A DNA stretch of 11,801 bases from JBFXDW01 sp050180745 (GTDB taxonomy: Bacteria; Pseudomonadota; Alphaproteobacteria; UBA9219): the NCBI GenBank assembly GCA_050180745.1, contig JBFXDW010000059.1, forward strand, positions 1-11,801. Direction: 5' to 3'. How positions within the stretch are numbered: the first letter of the stretch is position 1; every line of letters begins with the position of its first letter. The translations under genes and the position numbers were made by a program. Below, piece after piece: positions 1-4,229 of this stretch. The notes below the pieces were generated by a model, which worked only from the letters and a program-made list of their open reading frames with translations, was not told where the DNA came from and did no database searches.

Positions 1-527
1 CAGCCTTTGAAAAAGCGGTCTTGCGCAATGGTGCCTCGGCGCTGGGTATCTCTCCCCAGCAACTTAGCCAAGATTGGTCGGATGTGAATTATAGCTCGGC
101 GCGGGCTTCTATGCTGGAAGCATGGAAGACCATGAGCCGCCGCCGCGAAGATTTTGCAAAAGGGTTTTCAACGCCTATGTGGGCGGCATTCTTGGAAGAA
201 TGCATGTCTTATGGCGAGTTACCGCTTCCAGAGAACGCACCAGCTTTTGAAGAAATGCGCACCGCTTATGCAGGGTGCCGCTGGCTTGGTCCGCCGCGTG
301 GGTGGGTTGATCCTGTGGCTGAAAAGAAGGGGGCCGTCCTTGGCATGGTCAACGGGCTTTCAACGCTTGAATATGAATGTGCCGATCAGGGACAGGATTA
401 TCGTGAAACACTCGATCAACAAATGATCGAAAAGAAAGAGCGTGAAAATCGCGGGTTGGCAGTGCCCGAACATTTACAAGACAATCCGCTTGATCTGCGG
501 ACCTCACAAGAACAAGGACAAGATTAA
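1..527 (+). CDS. Phage portal protein, lambda gpB type (3' part, start outside window)
   Basis: This is the C-terminal ~175 residues of a lambda-family portal protein (usual length about 500-550), the dodecameric head vertex channel for DNA packaging. The frame is open from base 3, so the gene starts upstream of the window; the TTG at 21 is an internal Leu. Recognisable family segments are LRNGASALGIS, then LSQDWSDVNYSSARAS, which corresponds to the lambda 'LSRNY..MSYSTARAS' block, and the GPPRGWVDPVAE stretch. The tail after about residue 150 is charged and ends EQGQD. Its TAA overlaps the ATG of the next gene (TAATG at 525-529), the usual translational coupling of portal and protease. This fragment looks undamaged within the window, but its phage is clearly defective. 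Confidence 0.87.
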   Translation, partial: AFEKAVLRNGASALGISPQQLSQDWSDVNYSSARASMLEAWKTMSRRREDFAKGFSTPMWAAFLEECMSYGELPLPENAPAFEEMRTAYAGCRWLGPPRGWVDPVAEKKGAVLGMVNGLSTLEYECADQGQDYRETLDQQMIEKKERENRGLAVPEHLQDNPLDLRTSQEQGQD

Positions 528-975
528 TGCCTTTTGCGCAAGTCTCACAACGGCTTTTTAATACGCCGCTAGCGATCCGTCCAGAAAAAGCGGAAATCGT
601 GCTGGCGGCTCTGGCCGAACGTTTAGGGGTTGCGCGTGTGAATGGTCTTGCGGTTGCAGATATGGAAATGGCCGCCATGTTGATCACATCACTGTGCCGC
701 GAACAGGCGGGACTGGTTCAATCGGTGTGATTTGTATGCATGTTGATATGTCCCAAGCGCTGAATAAGAACGGGTTGAAGGTCAGCTTTATTCATTATGG
801 TGATCGTAAAACCGATGGCCACCCAGAAATCCCGCTTTCAGATGAGGCGCGGGCTGAGATCCAGAAATCAATCGACTATGCTGGCGAGTTGTTTGTCCAA
901 ACGGTGGCGCGCAATCGCGGGCTTTCTGGCAAGATGGTCAAAGACACACAAGCGGCCTGCTATACGGCTCCGGAT
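527..975 (+). pseudogene. Phage S49 (SppA/ClpP-like) head protease, internally deleted and frameshifted
   Basis: In lambda-like phages this gene (gpC type) encodes the capsid-maturation protease and scaffold. The N-terminal part (527 to about 690) shows SQRLFNTPLAIRPEKAE and LAALAERLGVAR, the conserved opening of phage S49 peptidases. The reading frame then shifts. From about 694 the new frame reads VPRTGGTGSIGVI, MHVDMSQALNKNGLKV and ELFVQTVARNRGLSGK, the segment that follows the catalytic serine in S49 enzymes. Compared with the usual family layout, roughly 100-130 residues carrying the nucleophile region are missing between about 685 and 694, and the two halves are out of frame. Homology stops again near 960-975, where baseplate J sequence begins. 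It cannot make an active protease. Confidence 0.83.
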
Positions 976-1261
976 TACGGGTGGTGCCGATACTGAAACA
1001 GATGATGCGCTTTTTTCTCGTATGTTGCTGGCCTATCAGGAAACGGCGCATGGCGGGGCCAAGAATGATTATAAGCGCTGGGCGCTTGCGGTGGCCGGAG
1101 TCACGCGGGCATGGGATAATCCTAATGGTTTTGGCATTGGAACCGTTGTCGTTTATGTGATGTTTGATGATGCCAATGCCGACTACGATGGTTTTCCGCA
1201 AGGCACGGATGGTGTTGCCGCGAATGAACCCAGAGGCATTGCCGCAACGGGGGATCAGTTA
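971..1261 (+). pseudogene. Baseplate J-like protein fragment (Mu gp47 / P2 J family)
   Basis: About 97 residues in one frame match the C-terminal middle of Mu gp47/P2 gpJ-type baseplate wedge proteins. They begin ITGGADTETDDALFSRML, continue with GGAKNDYKRWALAVAGVTRAW and GFGIGTVVVYVMFDDANAD, and end at EPRGIAATGDQL. This is the conserved pattern in which a GGADTETD block precedes a VPGVTRAW-like block. The N-terminal two thirds are missing. After base 1261 the frame stays open to 1363, but the encoded residues are unrelated and run into the tRNA gene antisense, so that extension is not genuine. No start codon or ribosome-binding site belongs to this fragment. It is joined directly to the protease remnant, implying loss of the intervening capsid and tail genes. 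Confidence 0.82.
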
Positions 1262-1331
1262 AACTATTTAGCTATTTTGTCTTATTTTTTAATGTGTTGC
1301 GGCATTCTGCGACAGCCTGCGGCTAAGGCTA

Positions 1332-1417
1332 TGGTGGAAGGGAGAGGATTCGAACCTCTGTAGACTCACGTCGGCAGATTTACAGTCTGCTGCCATTAAC
1401 CACTCGGCCACCCTTCC
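1332..1417 (-). tRNA. tRNA-Tyr (GTA anticodon), CCA encoded
   Basis: Read on the minus strand, the gene folds as a class II tRNA. The acceptor stem is GGAAGGG (complement of 1411-1417) with CCCTTCC (complement of 1336-1342), then discriminator A and an encoded CCA (complement of 1332-1334). The anticodon stem GCAGA/TCTGC closes the loop CTGTAAA with anticodon GTA (complement of 1381-1383). A long variable arm with a GAC/GTC stem follows, then the T arm AGAGG-TTCGAAT-CCTCT. A GTA anticodon together with a long variable arm identifies tRNA-Tyr. The 3' end faces the prophage remnant, so integration regenerated or preserved the gene. It is divergent from rlmB. Confidence 0.96.
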
Positions 1418-1456
1418 ACGACTATGCTTTTCGCTGCATAAATAGCGGAGGCCGTC

Positions 1457-1485
1457 AACTAACGGAATTTACTTGCTCTTGTCAA
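1457..1485 (-). promoter_or_regulatory. Possible sigma70 promoter for tRNA-Tyr
   Basis: On the minus strand TTGACA (complement of 1480-1485) lies 17 bp before TTAGTT (complement of 1457-1462). Transcription would start roughly 30 bases before the mature 5' end at 1417. The -35 is perfect but the -10 is weak, so this is a plausible rather than firm assignment. Confidence 0.4.
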
Positions 1486-1533
1486 TCCCGTAAGCTCCAT
1501 TATCCATAGAAAAACTCGCTGGGAAACCTGAAA

Positions 1534-2439
1534 ATGAGAAAAAAGACTAAAAACACCTCTTCGCGGCCGGGATCTTTGACTAAAAGGACCTCTTTTCAAC
1601 CAAAGAAGGGGCGGGATAGCTTGGCTAAATTGTCCGGTACAACCTTACGTCCCAGAGCTGCTAAGTCTCCTAAATCACCTTCAAAACCTCGTCTTGAGGG
1701 CCTGTCTCTGTGGGGTTTTCATGCTGTACAGGAGGCATGGCTTAACCCTGCTCGGCGCTGCTTATCTTTGCGTTTGACTGATAGTGCGTTCAAGAGTTTT
1801 CAGCCCATAATTGAAAAAGCTGAGGCTCAAGGACTTTCGCGTCCTGCGCCTCTTCGTGTAGCGCGGGGAGACATTGATATGTTTGTGCCTCGTGAGACTG
1901 TTCATCAGGGGATTCTGTTGGAAGTGGAAGGGCTGCCTGCGCAAAGTCTTGATGATTTTTTGGCGTGTGCGCCTTCGGATGCACGTATTCTAATTCTGGA
2001 TCAGGTGACGGACCCTCATAATGTGGGTGCTATATTGCGTTCTGTGGCTGCTTTTGGGGCGGATGCTTTGATTGTCACAGAGCGTCATGCCCCCGGAGCA
2101 ACTGGCGTTTTAGCGAAGACAGCTTGTGGAGCTGTTGAGCATGTACCTCTTATCGCTGTTGTGAATTTGGCGCGCAGTCTTGAGGCATTACGCACCGAGG
2201 GTTTTTGGTGCATTGGTCTTGCGGAGGAGGGGGCGCGTGATTTGTCCTTCTCACGGCTTGAAAAGGGGCGTGTTGCGCTCGTTTTAGGCGCTGAGGGAGA
2301 CGGATTACGGCGTTTGACGCGTCAGCATTGTGATGAGCTGGTCCGATTGCCTACGGGTGGTGCGATTGGCAGCCTTAACGTCTCGAATGCTGCTGCGGTC
2401 GCGCTTTATGAGGTTCAGCGGCAAAGAATTCTGGCATAA
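1534..2439 (+). CDS. rlmB: 23S rRNA (guanosine-2'-O)-methyltransferase RlmB, TrmH/SPOUT family
   Basis: RlmB 2'-O-methylates G2251 (E. coli numbering) in the 23S rRNA P-loop using S-adenosylmethionine. Residues 1-55 are a Lys/Arg/Ser-rich, probably disordered extension of the kind common in alphaproteobacterial members. Residues ~58-137 match the SpoU substrate-binding domain (LWGFHAVQEAWLNP). Residues ~150-300 form the knotted SPOUT domain: motif 1 LDQVTDPHNVGAILRSVAAF (155-174), motif 2 LVLGAEGDGLRRL (249-261) and motif 3 LPTGGAIGSLNVSNAAAVAL (272-291). The Arg of motif 1 and the Asn/Ser of SLNVSNA, which bind SAM or act in catalysis in the family, are present. At 301 aa it is somewhat longer than E. 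coli RlmB because of the N-terminal extension. No clear Shine-Dalgarno precedes the ATG. It is adjacent to and divergent from tRNA-Tyr. Confidence 0.93.
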   Translation: MRKKTKNTSSRPGSLTKRTSFQPKKGRDSLAKLSGTTLRPRAAKSPKSPSKPRLEGLSLWGFHAVQEAWLNPARRCLSLRLTDSAFKSFQPIIEKAEAQGLSRPAPLRVARGDIDMFVPRETVHQGILLEVEGLPAQSLDDFLACAPSDARILILDQVTDPHNVGAILRSVAAFGADALIVTERHAPGATGVLAKTACGAVEHVPLIAVVNLARSLEALRTEGFWCIGLAEEGARDLSFSRLEKGRVALVLGAEGDGLRRLTRQHCDELVRLPTGGAIGSLNVSNAAAVALYEVQRQRILA

Positions 2440-2501
2440 ACTCTCTTTTAGTCTTTTTCTGCTACGGTTTAGCCTGAATCCGACCCAAAAGGAGTTAACT
2501 C

Positions 2502-2840
2502 ATGACCGTTTCATATCTAACTGCCAAAGTGAAGGAAGCGTTGGAAGCGACCGACAATAACAAGCGGGATGCTCAAAAGCTTCTTGTAACTTGGGCTGTG
2601 CGGGACCAGCAGTTGCTCTTGGGACTAGCTAAGCCTCATTTAAAGCCTTTGATTGATGAGAAAATTGACGAGGCTTTAGCGAAAAAAAAGAAAGATATTA
2701 AACCGAGTAGAAAAGACGTTGAGGATGCTGTGAAAGAGCATGCAACGGAAAATGAAAAACGTCGCTATAGCAAGGTTTGTCCGCCTCAAGCAGATTCATG
2801 TTGCCGGAGTATCATTGATAGATTGCTGGGGCGGAAATAG
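2502..2840 (+). CDS. Small hypothetical protein, lysine-rich, helical
   Basis: This 112-residue protein was not recognised. A strong ribosome-binding site (AAAAGGAG at 2487-2494, 7 bases before the ATG) supports translation. Residues 1-60 look like two or three amphipathic helices (KVKEALEATDNNKRDAQKLL, then WAVRDQQLLLGLAKPHLKPL). Residues 60-90 are a highly charged Lys/Glu segment. The last ~20 residues carry three cysteines (C93, C100, C101) before an arginine-rich end. There is no signal peptide or membrane segment. It starts 62 bases after rlmB and may be cotranscribed with it. The pattern of a small helical protein with a W-A-x-R-D-x-x-L-L block recalls short uncharacterised alphaproteobacterial proteins, but no function can be stated. 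Confidence 0.7.
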   Translation: MTVSYLTAKVKEALEATDNNKRDAQKLLVTWAVRDQQLLLGLAKPHLKPLIDEKIDEALAKKKKDIKPSRKDVEDAVKEHATENEKRRYSKVCPPQADSCCRSIIDRLLGRK

Positions 2841-2896
2841 ATAGGCTTCTTGTATGTTGAGTTTCTTTGTTTAACGTTACTTGGTTTGATCTTTTC

Positions 2897-2925
2897 TTGA
2901 AATTCGCACCTTAATTATATAGGAT
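2897..2925 (+). promoter_or_regulatory. Predicted sigma70 promoter of the structured RNA
   Basis: TTGAAA (2897-2902) is followed after 17 bp by TAGGAT (2920-2925), predicting a start near 2932. That is just before the closing stem of the RNA beginning at 2939. Position, strand and spacing all fit a dedicated promoter for that RNA; this is a sequence prediction only. Confidence 0.5.
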
Positions 2926-2931
2926 TAACGT

Positions 2932-3111
2932 CAACGACGTTTAGCAACGTTAGCAGTAGGTCGGTAACCACTCCCGACAGAGTGGTGTTTTTGTGTCTGC
3001 ATGATTTTTTATGCGGAGACTTCCTTATGTCGGGAGTGAGCTGAATAGAACACCCTTTATAGGAAATAAAGCTCACACGTCACCTATTGCCGTGTTGCTA
3101 AACTCCCGACA
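2932..3111 (+). ncRNA. Structured RNA with long closing stem and three hairpins (possible phage C4/CI-type antisense RNA)
   Basis: A closing helix pairs 2939-2948 with 3094-3103 (10 bp; two further G-U pairs at 2949/3093 and 2950/3092 are possible). A second helix pairs 2953-2961 with 3082-3090 (9 bp). Inside lie three hairpins: 2967-2973/2980-2986 (7 bp, followed by GTTTTT), 2995-3002/3011-3020 (GTCT and GCAT arms with a GG bulge, T-rich loop) and 3036-3042/3070-3076 (GTGAGCT/AGCTCAC). The G-U pairs form only in plus-strand RNA, which agrees with the plus-strand promoter. The 10-mer ACTCCCGACA occurs at 2970-2979 and again at 3102-3111, and its exact complement lies at 3028-3037. The layout recalls immunity antisense RNAs of P1/P7 (C4) and P4 (CI), whose elements pair with a site just downstream. 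The fold is seen in the sequence; the family name is inference. Confidence 0.6.
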
Positions 3112-3367
3112 CCTTAGCCAAGGGAGACTCTGATGCGGGTGTGATTTTATCTAGAACAATACCTTCATGTTCTAGATAATCTTTAAGAAGCTTCCATGCT
3201 AGCTCCCAAGTATATTTGAAACGCTGAATCAGGCCTTCTTGTTCGAGAGGGCTTAGTTCACGTTCATCCATAGCCGTGGTTGCTTCGCGCAAGAGCAAAA
3301 AAGCCCGCTGGTAATTATCAAAACGATATTCCCAGCGAGGCTTATTTTGTTTTGGTGTTTCGTTCAT
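3098..3367 (-). pseudogene. Truncated nucleotidyltransferase-substrate-binding (HI0074/HEPN-like) protein
   Basis: HI0074-family proteins are four-helix HEPN-like partners of minimal nucleotidyltransferases (HI0073/MNT), forming toxin-antitoxin-like pairs. The visible part matches the family N-terminal two thirds: RWEYRFDNYQRAFLLLREA, then LSPLEQEGLIQRFKYTWELA and WKLLKDYLEHEGIVL. The family then normally continues for about 50 more residues, including the R-x4-6-H-type HEPN motif. Here the frame instead reads about 15 unrelated residues and stops at 3098, inside the structured RNA. The start is taken as the ATG at 3367, with AGGA four bases upstream; the open frame reaching back to 3436 overlaps mlaA and is not needed. 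It begins 10 bases after the mlaA stop, so it is probably cotranscribed. No MNT partner gene is present nearby. It is likely nonfunctional. Confidence 0.72.
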
Positions 3368-3377
3368 AAAGTCCTGT

Positions 3378-4175
3378 TTACCGCGTGATTGGTGTGCTGT
3401 TCTCGGCGTCGTAATCCTCGAACACAGGAGCTTCACTGGCCAATGTTACGCCCAGTTGCTTGGCACGATATTGGCGATAGACGCTACGCATTTGTGCATA
3501 GAAATCTAGCGAGCCTTCACGCAAGGAATCTAGCCCCTCGATATTTGCTTCACGTCGTGTGAGTGCTGAGGCTGACATGTCGGCTAACATAAAGGTGTCT
3601 TCCGCCTTTGTGTCGCCATAAGCAACGACATACTTCCATGGCGATAAGAGAGAATCGACACCAAGGCCGATAGCGTCACGAACGTTAGATGGTCCAAAAA
3701 GAGGCAGAACAAGATAAGGACCGCTGCCCATACCCCATACATGGAGTGTTTGGCCAAAATCGCCTGTTTGGCGTTGAAGCCCATAGTCATTGGCAACTTC
3801 AAACATACCGCCAAAGCCGAGCGTTGTGTTGACCATGAAGCGACCGAAGGTTGTTCCCGCTTTAGAAACTTCACCCTGCAGCAAATTGTTTGCCAGGATG
3901 ACCGGCTCACCCATATTGTGCAAAACGGCAGCGACCCGTGTGCGAATGGGCGGCGGTATCATGACGCGATAAAGCTCCGCCAAGGGGCGGATCAACAGGC
4001 GATCCAGAAAATCGTTGACGTCAAAAACGACGCGATTAACTGACTCGATAGGGTCGTTGTCTGTGCTTGCATAGCTGTCATAGCTGTCTTGCGTTGCTGG
4101 TACCGACGAACAGGCTGTTAGGCCAACCATAGTGACAAGTGTAAGAGTCACCACAAAGCGACGAAGGAATAACAT
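3378..4175 (-). CDS. mlaA: MlaA (VacJ) family phospholipid-trafficking lipoprotein
   Basis: MlaA removes mislocalised phospholipids from the outer leaflet of the outer membrane and hands them to the Mla pathway. The 265-residue product has a lipoprotein signal peptide: a positive start (LFLRRF), a hydrophobic core and a lipobox LTAC with Cys22 as the lipidated residue. The mature protein shows the family blocks in order: DPIESVNRVVFDVND (~41-55), NMGEPVILANNLLQGE (~87-102), FGRFMVNTTLGFGGMFEVA (~110-128), DFGQTLHVWGMGSGPYLVLP (~139-158) and LFGPSNVRDAIG. It ends in an acidic tail. Length is typical. A ribosome-binding site AAGGAT precedes the ATG. It lies 54 bases downstream of hpnN and is probably in one operon with it, which suits a shared role in envelope lipid movement. 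Confidence 0.94.
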   Translation of the reverse strand: MLFLRRFVVTLTLVTMVGLTACSSVPATQDSYDSYASTDNDPIESVNRVVFDVNDFLDRLLIRPLAELYRVMIPPPIRTRVAAVLHNMGEPVILANNLLQGEVSKAGTTFGRFMVNTTLGFGGMFEVANDYGLQRQTGDFGQTLHVWGMGSGPYLVLPLFGPSNVRDAIGLGVDSLLSPWKYVVAYGDTKAEDTFMLADMSASALTRREANIEGLDSLREGSLDFYAQMRSVYRQYRAKQLGVTLASEAPVFEDYDAENSTPITR

Positions 4176-4229
4176 GTTTCAAATCCTTGGTAGTTCTTTT
4201 CTGAAGTGGAATCACGATTGTTTAGCAGT

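Larger units (their letters stand above)
1..1331 (+). mobile_element. Decayed tailed-phage prophage remnant abutting tRNA-Tyr
   Basis: Three consecutive plus-strand fragments match tailed-phage structural genes: portal 3' part, S49 head protease and baseplate J. In intact phages of this type, the capsid and tail genes lie between the protease and the baseplate gene, and they are absent here. The protease has an internal deletion, and the baseplate fragment loses both ends. The remnant ends about 70 bp from the 3' (CCA) end of a tRNA-Tyr gene, where tyrosine integrases commonly act. No integrase or second att copy is visible, so the other boundary lies left of the window. The piece at 1262-1331 has no recognisable coding content. 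Confidence 0.85.

Noticed and set aside
797..1363. A single 188-residue plus-strand gene.
   Set aside because: Its first ~58 residues are an out-of-frame reading of the S49 protease, the middle is baseplate J, and the end runs antisense through tRNA-Tyr. It is a composite of debris.
2967..2992. A simple intrinsic terminator (hairpin plus GTTTTT) for the small gene at 2502-2840.
   Set aside because: It lies downstream of a separate promoter and is one arm of a larger, fully paired structure that continues beyond the T-run. Attenuation within the RNA remains possible.
3098..3436. The HI0074-like gene starting at 3436.
   Set aside because: The extra N-terminal residues overlap the mlaA 3' end and match nothing in the family. 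The ATG at 3367 has a ribosome-binding site and fits the family start.
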